DNA of 64,000 nt from Woeseiaceae bacterium (GTDB taxonomy: Bacteria; Pseudomonadota; Gammaproteobacteria; Steroidobacterales; Woeseiaceae): contig JAJFKT010000035.1 of assembly GCA_021773075.1 (NCBI GenBank), positions 248,001 to 312,000 on the forward strand, read 5' to 3'. Under the pieces are notes generated by a model that was given only the letters and a program-made list of their open reading frames with translations, searched no databases and was not told where the DNA came from. The translations under genes and the position numbers were made by a program. Below are positions 8,823 through 17,781 of this stretch, piece by piece (position 1 is the first letter of the stretch; each line of letters starts with the position of its first letter).

Positions 8823-9332
8823 TCAGCGGTGGCTGAGTAGTTTATCAAGATAGTCGTACGCCGCATCGCTGCCCGATTGGACGAGACCGAACAGAGCTTC
8901 TTCACGGGCATCACCGGACAAGGTTTTATCCTCGATGACGCTACGAAACCAGTTCAGGTTATCGCCCGCCGACATCTTTCCGTGGTCGACAAGCCCAGAC
9001 TGGGTCGATACTGGACAATTGGAGCTCAATACCCTGATGTCTTTTGGCGCACCATCCAGCAGATAGACGTAGACCTGCATCGTGCCCGGCTTAACCGCAC
9101 AGTCACCGCTGTCCGAAAAGCCGATATTGTGGCCGTCAAGATTACATCCGGCTCTCGGCGTACTTCCGTTCTTCCAGGAGAAACAGCACATTTGTGTAAT
9201 GGCCGACGGCTCGTCGACCTGCCAGGTGTGCCAGCCCTTGCTGTCGGCAGTCAGAAATTCCGCAGCCGATGCTTTGCCATATGCGACAGTAATTACCATT
9301 GCGGCCAGAAAGGCGAGACGCGCGGCCCGCAT
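8823..9332 (-). CDS. small secreted protein of an ECF sigma-factor operon, function unknown
   Basis: A 169-residue protein with a clear Sec signal (MRAARLAFLAAMVITVAYGKASA, cleavage after about residue 23). The mature part holds five Cys in two groups (CC near 49-50, then single ones up to SSNC), so disulfides are likely. The last 55 residues look helical and resemble one HEAT-type repeat (SGDAREEALFGLVQSGSDAAYDYLDKLL). Its ATG overlaps the stop of the HEAT-repeat gene by one base, so it is the fourth gene of the sigma/anti-sigma operon. No family recognised. Confidence 0.78.
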   Translation of the reverse strand: MRAARLAFLAAMVITVAYGKASAAEFLTADSKGWHTWQVDEPSAITQMCCFSWKNGSTPRAGCNLDGHNIGFSDSGDCAVKPGTMQVYVYLLDGAPKDIRVLSSNCPVSTQSGLVDHGKMSAGDNLNWFRSVIEDKTLSGDAREEALFGLVQSGSDAAYDYLDKLLSHR

Positions 9333-10231
9333 TACTGATTACCGTCGAGCGCAGCGTCAATGATGTCCCAGATTTCGTCACTGCCGGTCATCACCAGATA
9401 TTCCAGCAATTCTCTTTTTAAGGCGCTGTCATTGCTTGAACGGTAAAGCTCCAGTAACCCTGCGTTATTACCTGAAATCATCATGCCGTCGAGTGCAGCC
9501 TCACGTATGTCGTCAGTCTTTGCGTCGCGGTAGATTTGTACGAGTGTTGCATTAACTTCTTCACCGCCGATAATTCCCATCGCCTCAATAGCCTCCGCCT
9601 GCAGATCCGGGTCGGAGTCGTCGAGAGACTGCTCACGTACACACTCAAAGTCGCCCGATATTGCGCACGCCTCGATCAGGGCTTCAGACGTACCCTTGGT
9701 GCTCCGGAGTTGGCGCAATTCATCGCGCGCGCCCATAACGGCGAGCATTTCTACAGCCTCTTCAAAGTCGTCACCCTCGGCAGCGACAGCAATATCGAAT
9801 ACTGCTTGTTTGTTGCCAGCGATCATGAAGGCTTCAAGAACAGCTTCACGTGCATCGGCATTGCCATTTTCGTAAATCGATCTCAAAGTCGTCAACGAAT
9901 CACTATTGCCACTTATACCGATCATGCGAATCGCTTCGTATTGCAACTCGCCTTCCGTGTTTCTGGCGAAGTCGAGTAGCGTCTTCTGGGCAGCGTCAGC
10001 ATTAATCTGACTCAGGATGAAGAGCGCACGCTCCTTAAGCTCGACGCTGTGATTGCCGGCGAGAACCTTGTTGACCAAAGGTAAAGCGCGATCTACCGGT
10101 GCTGCTATCAAAGCTTCAATTGCAGCTATTTTCAATTGCTCCGCGTCATCGAGCGCGCTGTCTTGCGCCTGACCACTGCTTGCGACGAGTAATGCAGTTA
10201 TCACAAAAATAAGTCTTGCCAGAGTTTTCAT
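9332..10231 (-). CDS. secreted HEAT-repeat protein
   Basis: A 299-residue protein with an N-terminal Sec signal (MKTLARLIFVITALLVASSGQAQ) and about eight alpha-helical repeats of roughly 30 residues with recurring AIEAL, ALFIL, AIRMIGISG, AVLEAFMIAG, AIEAMGIIGG and ALDGMMISG cores. This is the HEAT/PBS-lyase-like solenoid pattern used for protein binding. I chose the ATG at 10231 because it begins the signal peptide directly and has AGGA seven to nine bases upstream. An ATG at 10249 overlaps the anti-sigma stop and would prefix six residues. Periplasmic partner unknown; probably part of the regulon or sensing arm of the upstream sigma factor. Confidence 0.82.
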   Translation of the reverse strand: MKTLARLIFVITALLVASSGQAQDSALDDAEQLKIAAIEALIAAPVDRALPLVNKVLAGNHSVELKERALFILSQINADAAQKTLLDFARNTEGELQYEAIRMIGISGNSDSLTTLRSIYENGNADAREAVLEAFMIAGNKQAVFDIAVAAEGDDFEEAVEMLAVMGARDELRQLRSTKGTSEALIEACAISGDFECVREQSLDDSDPDLQAEAIEAMGIIGGEEVNATLVQIYRDAKTDDIREAALDGMMISGNNAGLLELYRSSNDSALKRELLEYLVMTGSDEIWDIIDAALDGNQ

Positions 10232-10245
10232 TGCTAATTCCTGTT

Positions 10246-10857
10246 TCATGTCGAATGTGTCTCATCAGATGATTCAGTCGCTAACTTCGTTAGCATCACA
10301 TTCAGTTCAAAAGCGAGTTGCGCCCGCAAGGCCTCTGCATCTGCAGGTGCAAGGTCATCCGCCGCGAGGCGTAGAAGTATTGGCTCAAAGGCGCGCAGAA
10401 CACGAGCGAGCTTGGGTGCACTATTTTGATCGGCTGCTGCCTCGAACAATCGATTTTGCTCAATGAGTCGCAGAACAAGCATCGTTGGATCCGACTCAGT
10501 TTCGAGATTGGCAAGCCGGTTCTTGCTGTCCCGCAAGTGAACCGTCAGTCCGCGCGTGAACGCGGCGGGAACGACGTCTATCTGCAATTGGGTTGTCGCA
10601 AGCTGTGGAACATCTGTTACCGCGCTGTCGCCGCTCGCGAAAAATCCGATAGCGACGCCAATGGCGAGCGCCGCACTGACGGCCATACCCCAGAAAAAAG
10701 AACCAGGGCTCCATCTATTCTGAGGCGCTGTTTTCCGTCCGCGTTCAATTGCAGCTGCCTCATCAATAGTGCTGTGCCATTGCTGTACCAGATGCTGCGG
10801 GGCTCTGTGTGTGTCGGCGCGATGCGCGGCGACAAGTTTGTCTACATCATCATTCAT
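10246..10857 (-). CDS. predicted membrane anti-sigma factor
   Basis: A 203-residue single-pass protein: a cytoplasmic N-terminal part of about 50 residues rich in charged residues and Trp/His, one TM ([23 protein letters not shown], about 53-75) and a periplasmic tail of about 125 residues. Its start overlaps the last 8 bases of the ECF sigma gene. This sigma/TM-protein pairing is the standard anti-sigma arrangement; the sequence shows no obvious zinc anti-sigma motif, so the assignment rests on topology and position. Confidence 0.72.
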   Translation of the reverse strand: MNDDVDKLVAAHRADTHRAPQHLVQQWHSTIDEAAAIERGRKTAPQNRWSPGSFFWGMAVSAALAIGVAIGFFASGDSAVTDVPQLATTQLQIDVVPAAFTRGLTVHLRDSKNRLANLETESDPTMLVLRLIEQNRLFEAAADQNSAPKLARVLRAFEPILLRLAADDLAPADAEALRAQLAFELNVMLTKLATESSDETHST

Positions 10858-11389
10858 TATCTTCTCTCTGCATGTCCTGCATGCTTACGCGCAGCTTCTT
10901 GACGGCACGAAATATGGCCTGCTTCACGCGACCCTCGTTTAGCTTGAGTTCACGCGAAATCTCTCGAACACGCCATTGCTCGAGATGCTTCAGAACAAAG
11001 CAAATGCGCTCTACCTCTGTGAGCTGGGCGAGGGATCTGGCGAGGCTGCCCTCCAGTTCGTAGTCTTCAAGGATTGTGGGCGGTGACGCTGTATCAACTT
11101 CGATATCGGTTTCGAGTGCTTCGAATACACCCGGCTTGCTCTTTCTGATCTGATTTAGCGCCGCGTTGATCGCTATACGGTGAATCCAGGTGTCAAGACG
11201 CGCACTGCGTTCAAACTGGTGACGTTTGTTCCAGGCATTGAGGAGCGCATCCTGTACTGCATCGGCTGCCATGTCTGGATTCCGCGTAATTTTCAGGCAG
11301 GCCGAGTACCAGCGATCCGACATAGCCGATATCACCTCATGAAATTCTGCCTGCGTCGGCGCGGCGCCGATCTTCATTACTGCCACCAT
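10850..11389 (-). CDS. ECF-family RNA polymerase sigma factor
   Basis: A 179-residue sigma-70 family protein. Region 2 (about 20-90) contains [20 protein letters not shown] and [19 protein letters not shown]. Region 4 (about 120-170) contains [48 protein letters not shown] with the HTH. There is no sigma 1 or 3, as usual for ECF sigmas. An alternative start four codons in (11377) has a GGTGG site upstream. First gene of the operon with the anti-sigma factor, HEAT-repeat protein and small secreted protein. I see no convincing ECF-type autoregulated promoter upstream. Confidence 0.92.
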   Translation of the reverse strand: MVAVMKIGAAPTQAEFHEVISAMSDRWYSACLKITRNPDMAADAVQDALLNAWNKRHQFERSARLDTWIHRIAINAALNQIRKSKPGVFEALETDIEVDTASPPTILEDYELEGSLARSLAQLTEVERICFVLKHLEQWRVREISRELKLNEGRVKQAIFRAVKKLRVSMQDMQREDNE

Positions 11390-11434
11390 TGATGTTTCGA
11401 TGCACCAATCAGCGAAAAGGTTAGCAGAGCTTCC

Positions 11435-12619
11435 CTAGACGACCTGTCCGGCGGCCTGTCCGGATGCCCAGGCCCACTGAAAGTTGAAGCCACCCAAATG
11501 GCCGCTCACGTCCACCACCTCGCCTATGAAGAACAGACCGGGGTGCTTGCGACTTTCCATCGTTTTTGAGGAGAGCTCGTCCGTGTCAACTCCGCCCAAC
11601 GTGACCTCAGCGGTGCGATAGCCTTCGGTTGCGGCTGGTTTGATAGACCAGCAGTGCAATAACGCAGTGATCTGGCGCAAGCGATCGTCGCTGATCTGCC
11701 CCAGTGGGCGCTCGCTGCAGTCCGGCCAAAATAGCTGCTGCAACTCCAGTACAAGTGCCTTAGGCAACCACTGCGAAATAAGGCTCCGAAGTAACGATGC
11801 GGAGCCCTCACGTTTCGCGGCGAGAATATCAGCAAGTGCATCCGTCCCCGGCAGCAGGTCAATCTCGATGTACTCACCTGGCGACCAATAGCTCGAAGCT
11901 TGCAGCATTGCCGGTCCGCTAAGCCCCCGATGAGTGAACAGGATGTCTTCAAGGAAACTCACGCCGCCTGCTGTAACCGAGGCGTAGCAACTGACGCCGG
12001 ACAAACGTTCACACAGCTGGTGCAATGCACCCGTGACCGTGAATGGAACCAGTCCGGCGCGAGTCTCAATGACCCTCAAGTCGAACTGCTGTGCAATTTT
12101 GTATCCGAAATCCGATGCACCCATCTTCGGAATGCTAAGTCCGCCACTTGCGATGACGAGGGATTCGCACGTGAACTTGCCCTGACTACAGGACACGCTG
12201 TACGCACCATTACGCGAAACTGCGAGGTCACTACAAAATGTCAGGATTCGCACACCGGCGATGTCACATTCATTTCGCAGCAGCGTAACAACGTCTTTCG
12301 ACGATTTGTCGCAAAATAGCTGGCCCAGGGCCTTCTCGTGGTAGGAAATATCGTATTTCTCAATCAACGATACGAAATCCCACTGTGTATATCGGCTGAG
12401 TGCCGACTTGCAGAAATGTGGATTGCTGCCAATAAAATGTGAATCGTCGGTGTTTGTGTTGGTGAAATTGCAGCGCCCACCGCCCGACATCAGAATTTTC
12501 TTGCCGACTTTGTTCGAACCCTCGAGCACGAGCACATCACGACCACGCTGCCCCGCGGCGATAGCGCACATAAGGCCCGCCGCTCCGGCCCCAATAATAA
12601 TTACGTCGGCATGATCCAT
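11435..12619 (-). CDS. HI0933/YhiN-family flavoprotein (BaiN-like)
   Basis: A 394-residue cytoplasmic flavoprotein. The Rossmann FAD motif IIIGAGAAGLMCA is at about 6-18, followed by the family hallmark KVGKKILMSGGGRCNFTNTN (about 37-56). The C-terminal HGG-type end is GHLGGFNFQWAWASG, also typical. Relatives are annotated as NAD(P)/FAD-dependent oxidoreductases without an established physiological substrate. Its promoter region is only 22 bases from the stop of the Lrp gene, same strand, so the two may be co-transcribed. Confidence 0.92.
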   Translation of the reverse strand: MDHADVIIIGAGAAGLMCAIAAGQRGRDVLVLEGSNKVGKKILMSGGGRCNFTNTNTDDSHFIGSNPHFCKSALSRYTQWDFVSLIEKYDISYHEKALGQLFCDKSSKDVVTLLRNECDIAGVRILTFCSDLAVSRNGAYSVSCSQGKFTCESLVIASGGLSIPKMGASDFGYKIAQQFDLRVIETRAGLVPFTVTGALHQLCERLSGVSCYASVTAGGVSFLEDILFTHRGLSGPAMLQASSYWSPGEYIEIDLLPGTDALADILAAKREGSASLLRSLISQWLPKALVLELQQLFWPDCSERPLGQISDDRLRQITALLHCWSIKPAATEGYRTAEVTLGGVDTDELSSKTMESRKHPGLFFIGEVVDVSGHLGGFNFQWAWASGQAAGQVV

Positions 12620-12641
12620 GCCGGGAGAATAACAGTGCCAG

Positions 12642-13121
12642 CTAAGCTCTTACGAGGCCATTTCCGACATGTTCGTTGAGCATTCGCATTCGCTGGACGA
12701 GTGTAAGTTGCGATTTATCCTCAGCGAAGATAATTTTTGTCGACGTCTCGCCGTTATCCTGCAGCGTATGGATAAACGAATGCAGGTGGTCCATGTCGAC
12801 TGCGATTACGTCGAGGCTGAGCAAACCGTCTCCACCAATGACAGCGACCGTTAAGACCTCAGGCTGTACGAGCAGGTGTTTTCGCAATGCGGCGGCGGCC
12901 TGACTGGGCGACTTAATCTCGACAACGGCGCGCACCGCAAAACCCAGGAGTTCATAGTTCAGCACTTCTGCGGCGTCGTTTAGAACCCGGACTCGTTTTA
13001 ACGCACTAATGCGCCGCGATACAGCCGTTCTGGACAAATACACCATTGAGGCGAGATCAACAGTCGTAAGTCGCGTGTTGGTGGACAGCGCCGAGAGAAT
13101 CGCCACGTCATACTTGTCCAA
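12642..13121 (-). CDS. Lrp/AsnC-family transcriptional regulator
   Basis: A 159-residue regulator. The N-terminal HTH is seen as ILSALSTNTRLTTVDLASMVYLSRTAVSRRISAL. A C-terminal RAM-like ligand domain carries VEIKSPSQAAAALRKHLLVQPEVLTVAVIGGDGLLSLDVIAVD. It lies divergent from a LysR gene, with a 282-base shared region. The effector is not predictable. Confidence 0.88.
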   Translation of the reverse strand: MDKYDVAILSALSTNTRLTTVDLASMVYLSRTAVSRRISALKRVRVLNDAAEVLNYELLGFAVRAVVEIKSPSQAAAALRKHLLVQPEVLTVAVIGGDGLLSLDVIAVDMDHLHSFIHTLQDNGETSTKIIFAEDKSQLTLVQRMRMLNEHVGNGLVRA

Positions 13122-13271
13122 ATCCAGTTGTCCTTTTTTTTATGCTCACAGAATCCCCCGCGCTCCAACGCGACTGCTCTAATTGGGACAACTCATTTCT
13201 TCGCATGGTTCATTATTTCGTGCAAAAAATACATGCAAATGAAACTGTCTGTGCTTCAGATGTCACGCTCG

Positions 13272-13305
13272 TTCTGTGCGCGATTCGTTTTTACGACGCA
13301 CAGAA
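13272..13305. promoter_or_regulatory. long inverted repeat in the Lrp-LysR divergent region
   Basis: Arms TTCTGTGCG (13272-13280) and CGCACAGAA (13297-13305) are perfectly complementary. Inside them TCGT and ACGA pair around a TTTT loop, with a 4-base CGAT bulge on the left. It sits about 100 bases before the LysR start. It could be an operator or a leader-RNA hairpin; there is no U-tract, so a terminator is unlikely. The rest of 13122-13403 holds two copies of RTGCAAA (about 13222 and 13236) and no credible gene. Confidence 0.5.
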
Positions 13306-13403
13306 TGCAACAACGGTTTCACAGCTCTGCGGGTCTTAGCTTTAGAGGAATCTTTTTCCAGCCAGACGCTCTGGCGCGTCACAAATTACATAGGGTTATA
13401 TCG

Positions 13404-14315
13404 ATGCAAGGTGAACTTAAACAGCTGGCCGACTTGGCGCTTTTCGCCAAAATAGTACAGACGGGCGGAATCTCCCGCTGCGCTGCAGATTTGGGCATGG
13501 AAAGAACCACGGTGAGCCGCAGGCTGGGAACGCTGGAGCGTACGCTCGGTGTAAAATTGCTCGATCGCTCGCCAAGGCATATCACCGTTACCGAAGCCGG
13601 GCGGCGTTGTCTGGAGCAATGCGAACAATTGCTGGAATCAGCAAAGAATGCCCAGTCGCTGGCAACCATCGGTTCGATTATTGCGAATTCCGCCCCGATC
13701 GTAGTCGGGGCACCGCCGGACATCATTGATCGCTATCTGGAGCCGAGGCTTGCGGACTTCGAGGCAAAGAGTTCGGGTATCAAGATCGAACGTCGGCCAA
13801 TCTCAATCTGGACCGAGGATGCCATTGACTCGGTCGATCTCGGCGTAACACTGGCACCACTGTCTGTGCCGGGCGGCTGGACGAACAACATCGCATGTCT
13901 CCCCCAATCAGTAGTCGCCAGTGCTGACTATGCTTCGCAGCATGATCCCATCGCTACGCCATTCGACCTGGAATCGAAGGATTGCATCGTAGAGCATAAT
14001 GATAGCGAACGGCATTCGTGGTGTTTCGAGCTTGACGGCAAGATTACGACTGTCACGATTAACGCCAAGTTTGTTGTGTCGAGCCTGCTCGAGGCCCGCG
14101 AAGCAACATTGGCAGGTTTCGGTATCAGCCGCCTCCCACAGTACCTCTGCGAACCATACCTGCGATCGGGACGCCTGATTGACCTTATGCCTGGAATCAA
14201 ATTGACGGGCAGGGACGTCGTGGTTATCAGTCCCAGGCATAGCCAGCGAAAAACGGGCACCGCTGCGCTACGCCTGCATCTCGAGACGGCGTTTGAAGAG
14301 CAGACAGTGTTTTAG
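13404..14315 (+). CDS. LysR-family transcriptional regulator
   Basis: A 303-residue regulator. The N-terminal winged HTH covers about 5-65 (LFAKIVQTGGISRCAADLGMERTTVSRRLGTLERTLGVKLLDRS) and the substrate-binding domain the rest. I chose the ATG at 13404 because it places the HTH at the N-terminus; the reading frame stays open 92 codons upstream but that part has no domain character. The SD sequence is weak. The peptide exporter genes begin 67 bases downstream, but co-regulation is not shown. Confidence 0.88.
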   Translation: MQGELKQLADLALFAKIVQTGGISRCAADLGMERTTVSRRLGTLERTLGVKLLDRSPRHITVTEAGRRCLEQCEQLLESAKNAQSLATIGSIIANSAPIVVGAPPDIIDRYLEPRLADFEAKSSGIKIERRPISIWTEDAIDSVDLGVTLAPLSVPGGWTNNIACLPQSVVASADYASQHDPIATPFDLESKDCIVEHNDSERHSWCFELDGKITTVTINAKFVVSSLLEAREATLAGFGISRLPQYLCEPYLRSGRLIDLMPGIKLTGRDVVVISPRHSQRKTGTAALRLHLETAFEEQTVF

Positions 14316-14382
14316 CATTTTCTCTTCGTAACGCAGTATTTTGTGCTTTGAACTGTTGCAGGCCCGATCTCACAATCGGTGC

Positions 14383-15645
14383 ATGAGCAAAATACTGGTC
14401 GAAAACCTGTTTCGAAGACAAGCGATCGAATCCCTCACGGAAAATAGGCCCGGACGTCCAATTTGTGCGGCCCCGCGCCCCTGGAAATGGCTTTCACTGC
14501 TAGTCATTCTAATTTTCGCGACGACCGCGTATTTTCTCGGCGCTGCCGAGTATTCACGCAAAGAAAGCGTGCGTGGATGGCTGGTTTCGAAAAACGGTGT
14601 GGTTCGAATATCGAACACAACGTCAGCCATCATCAATGATGTAACCCGGGAAGCGGGCGACAAAGTCCTAAAAGGCGAGCCGCTGATCTACCTCTCTTCG
14701 GATCCAACTTTATCTGACGGAACGGCAATCAGCGTCGAGATGCTCGCGCAGCTGCAACTCGAAGAATCCGAAATCGAAACGCAATTGAATTTGTCGCAGC
14801 AGCAACGCGAACTGGAGAGCGCCAGTCTGACACAGCAACTTCACGAACTGGACGGCGAAATCGGTGCATTGCGCGCGGCCCAGAATGGCCAGAGGCAGCG
14901 CATCGTGCGTGGCACCGAGAAACTGCAGCGCGTGCGCCATGTTGCCGGCACTGGTGCAGTCAGTGATTGGGACGTGATTCAACAACAGGACGAGTCCGGT
15001 CTGCTTCAACTTGAGCTGGATGCTTTGTTGCAGGATCTGGCTCGTCTGCAACGTGAGCGCGAGGTACTGAAGAGTCGCTTCGACAATCTACCGCTGCAGA
15101 CAGGTATGCGGCAGTCGGCAATGAGGACGCGTCGATCGCAACTGGCGCAGCAGATGGCTGAGCACGAGGTCCGTCGATTATCAGTTTTGGAGTCGCCACG
15201 AAGTGGATTCGTCGCATCGGTCGAAGTCCATGTCGGTGCACCCATACGGCCCGGCCAGACCCTGATGACCGTGTTGCCGGAGGAAATGAACCTCGCTGCC
15301 GAGTTATATGTGCCATCACGTGCGGCCGGTTTTATCCACGTAGGTCAGAAAGTCAGGATTTCATATGACGCCTTCCCGCAACAGAAATTTGGCACATTCG
15401 GAGGGCGCGTTCAGCGTGTGTCCGACTACGTCTTCCTACCGAGTGAAATTCCGCAGACCTTCCCTATTCAGGAGGCTACCTATAAGGTTCACGTCACGGT
15501 TGGTAGCAGCAATGTAAATACCAGTGTCGGCCCCGCGGCATTGCGCCCGGGCATGTTGCTCGGCGCGGAAATCATACTTGAGAAAAGAAACCTGCTCGAC
15601 TGGCTTCTGGAACCGCTGCGCCTGCGGCGTAGTACAGACAGTTAG
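14383..15645 (+). CDS. HlyD/CvaA-type adaptor for peptide export
   Basis: A 420-residue membrane-fusion protein. Its N-terminus, LFRRQAIESLTENRPGRPI, matches the CvaA/LagE-type opening (LFR.EAL...). One TM follows (about 38-58). The periplasmic part has a lipoyl half (KVLKGEPLIYLSSDPTL), a long coiled-coil hairpin (about 110-260, Gln/Leu/Glu-rich) and the second lipoyl/barrel half (SPRSGFVASVEVHVGAPIRPGQTLMTV). The stop at 15645 is directly followed by the ATG of the C39 exporter. The pair resembles CvaA/CvaB of class II microcin secretion. The start at 14383 was chosen because it begins the conserved opening. Confidence 0.9.
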   Translation: MSKILVENLFRRQAIESLTENRPGRPICAAPRPWKWLSLLVILIFATTAYFLGAAEYSRKESVRGWLVSKNGVVRISNTTSAIINDVTREAGDKVLKGEPLIYLSSDPTLSDGTAISVEMLAQLQLEESEIETQLNLSQQQRELESASLTQQLHELDGEIGALRAAQNGQRQRIVRGTEKLQRVRHVAGTGAVSDWDVIQQQDESGLLQLELDALLQDLARLQREREVLKSRFDNLPLQTGMRQSAMRTRRSQLAQQMAEHEVRRLSVLESPRSGFVASVEVHVGAPIRPGQTLMTVLPEEMNLAAELYVPSRAAGFIHVGQKVRISYDAFPQQKFGTFGGRVQRVSDYVFLPSEIPQTFPIQEATYKVHVTVGSSNVNTSVGPAALRPGMLLGAEIILEKRNLLDWLLEPLRLRRSTDS

Positions 15646-17781
15646 ATGCCGGCGGAGGCGTCGCGCCGACCGTGGCTTAGTGCGAGCGGCACGCGAAGAT
15701 TGCCGATAATCCGGCAGTCAACAGCAACCGAATGTGGTCTCGCATGCGTTGCGATGATCGGCGCATGTTTCGGTTCACCGACCGACCTGCCAAGCCTGAG
15801 GCGAAGTCACGAGGTATCTCTCAAAGGAGCGACGCTTTCCAGCATCATAAAGTGCTGTAAAGACATGCAGCTATCCACTCGGGCGGTGCGCTGCGATATG
15901 CAGGAACTGAAGAAGCTGCGTTTGCCCTGTATTTTGCATTGGCGATTCAATCACTTTGTAGTCTTAAAGGCCGTTGACAAGAACAAGCTCGTGCTGCATG
16001 ACCCGGCACGCGGCGCCGTCACAGAATCTCTGGCGGCGGCAAGTAGTGCTTTCACGGGCGTCGCACTCGAGGTCACTGTGTCATCGGGTTTTCGTCGGAC
16101 CCGACCGCCATTACAATTGCGGCTCAAGAACTTGATCGCGGCAAACAAGCACCTTCGACGGACATTCGTAGCTGGGCTACTACTCGCCACGATTTGCGAG
16201 GTCTTGCTGCTGACAACGCCGTTTTTCCTGCAATTAGTTATCGATCAGGTTCTCGGACGAGGCGACAAGCAATTGTTGGTCACGCTGGCATTCGCGTTCG
16301 CCGGTCTCCTGGCGATCAACGTGCTCGCGAACGTAATGCGGCAGCTGACTTTTTACTATCTCGGACACATTACGGTTTTCGATATCACGAGCCGAGTGCT
16401 ACATCGATTGATGAAATTACCGATTCGATTTTTCCGTAGCCGCGAATTGGGGGATATCCAGCATCGCATTCAGTCTCTAGGCCGCATTCAGAGCTTCGTC
16501 GTGCAATCGGTTCCGGCACTGGTGCTCGACGCTTTGTTCGTTATTCTAATCACAACGCTGATGTCGCTTTACAGTGCGGGACTTACCTTGCTCATGTTAC
16601 TAGCGCTTGGTCTGTGGTGCGCGTGGCGATTATCCGTGCTTTCCTTTAGCTTGCGCCTGTCCAGCGACGTCGCACAAACAGAGTCTTCCGTGCAGACGCA
16701 CCTGCTCGAATCCTTGCGTGCGATGCAATCGATTAAGGCCGCTAATGGGGAGTCACAACGAGAGTCAGATTGGCGCAATCTGTTCGCAGAGGCGACTAAC
16801 GCACGTATTCGTACCAGCAACCTGCAGGTCGTTGATGGTGCGATTCGCCAGCTTCTTTTTCAAGGCGCCAGAATCATAACGATTTATCTTCTCGCGAAGC
16901 AGGGGCTAAGCGGACAAATAAGTATTGGAATGATCTCGGCCTTCGTCGCGTACCTTGGAATGTTCACCACGCGAGCTTCGGGAATCATCGATCGCCTGCT
17001 CGAGTACAAACTACTGGATATTCCCTTGCTGCGACTTGCAGACATCGTTTTCAGCAAAGAGGAATCGTCCTCTCCATCTGCGTCATCAAAGATCATCAAG
17101 GATATCGAATTGAAACGTATATCCTTCGCGTATTCTCCTGACGAGGCAAATATTCTCGAAAACTGCTCTGCCAAATTTCTTGAATCGACATTTACAGCAA
17201 TCGCAGGTCCGTCGGGAGCCGGTAAGAGTTCGCTATTACAAATCATCGCCGGACACGAGCAGATTAGTGCTGGAAAACTCCTTATTAGCAGTCGTCCGGC
17301 ACAGAATTGGCAATTACAGGACGTCCGCTCCCAAGTGGCTGCTGTGTTCCAGGGTGACTGCCTTCTAAAGGGGTCTGTTGCAGAGAATATCGCTCTTTTT
17401 GATTCCGACGTTGATATGTCGCGCGTGAAGAGTTCCGCTCTTGCCGCTTGTATTGCTGCCGAAATCGAGTCCCTACCGATGGGATATGAGACGAGAGTCG
17501 GAGACTTGGGAACATCGTTATCGCGAGGCCAGGTACAAAGAATACTGCTTGCTCGTGCTCTGTATCGGCGTCCGAAGTTGCTGTTGCTTGATGAAGCCAC
17601 AAGCGGCCTGAACCACGAGTTGGAAAAAGATGTCATCGCGTCAATCTCACAGCTGTCGGTGACCAGAATAGTCGTCACTCACAGCGACCTGATGCTGGCC
17701 GCGGCCGATACGGTGCTGTGGCTACACAAGGGAAGACTGCTATCATCGCGACCTGACCTGAATCTATGGGGGCCATCATGA
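15646..17781 (+). CDS. C39-peptidase-containing bacteriocin/microcin ABC exporter
   Basis: A 711-residue fusion of peptidase, TM and ATPase domains. The N-terminal C39 peptidase has the complete catalytic set: C30 in TECGLAC, H103 in FNHFVVL and D119 in LHDPARG, so it should cleave double-glycine leaders. Six TM helices follow (about 165-430). The ATPase has Walker A GPSGAGKSS (about 521-529), signature LSRGQ (about 624, Arg in place of the usual second Gly), Walker B LLLLDEAT (about 644) and H-loop VVTHSD. CvaB-like partner of the adjacent adaptor. No precursor peptide with a double-glycine leader was found nearby. Its stop overlaps the start of the amidohydrolase gene (ATGA). Confidence 0.93.
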   Translation: MPAEASRRPWLSASGTRRLPIIRQSTATECGLACVAMIGACFGSPTDLPSLRRSHEVSLKGATLSSIIKCCKDMQLSTRAVRCDMQELKKLRLPCILHWRFNHFVVLKAVDKNKLVLHDPARGAVTESLAAASSAFTGVALEVTVSSGFRRTRPPLQLRLKNLIAANKHLRRTFVAGLLLATICEVLLLTTPFFLQLVIDQVLGRGDKQLLVTLAFAFAGLLAINVLANVMRQLTFYYLGHITVFDITSRVLHRLMKLPIRFFRSRELGDIQHRIQSLGRIQSFVVQSVPALVLDALFVILITTLMSLYSAGLTLLMLLALGLWCAWRLSVLSFSLRLSSDVAQTESSVQTHLLESLRAMQSIKAANGESQRESDWRNLFAEATNARIRTSNLQVVDGAIRQLLFQGARIITIYLLAKQGLSGQISIGMISAFVAYLGMFTTRASGIIDRLLEYKLLDIPLLRLADIVFSKEESSSPSASSKIIKDIELKRISFAYSPDEANILENCSAKFLESTFTAIAGPSGAGKSSLLQIIAGHEQISAGKLLISSRPAQNWQLQDVRSQVAAVFQGDCLLKGSVAENIALFDSDVDMSRVKSSALAACIAAEIESLPMGYETRVGDLGTSLSRGQVQRILLARALYRRPKLLLLDEATSGLNHELEKDVIASISQLSVTRIVVTHSDLMLAAADTVLWLHKGRLLSSRPDLNLWGPS

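Noticed and set aside
13142..13339. 65-codon ORF considered as a microcin precursor for the exporter
   Set aside because: No double-glycine leader, no small-residue core, no SD; lies in a regulatory region.
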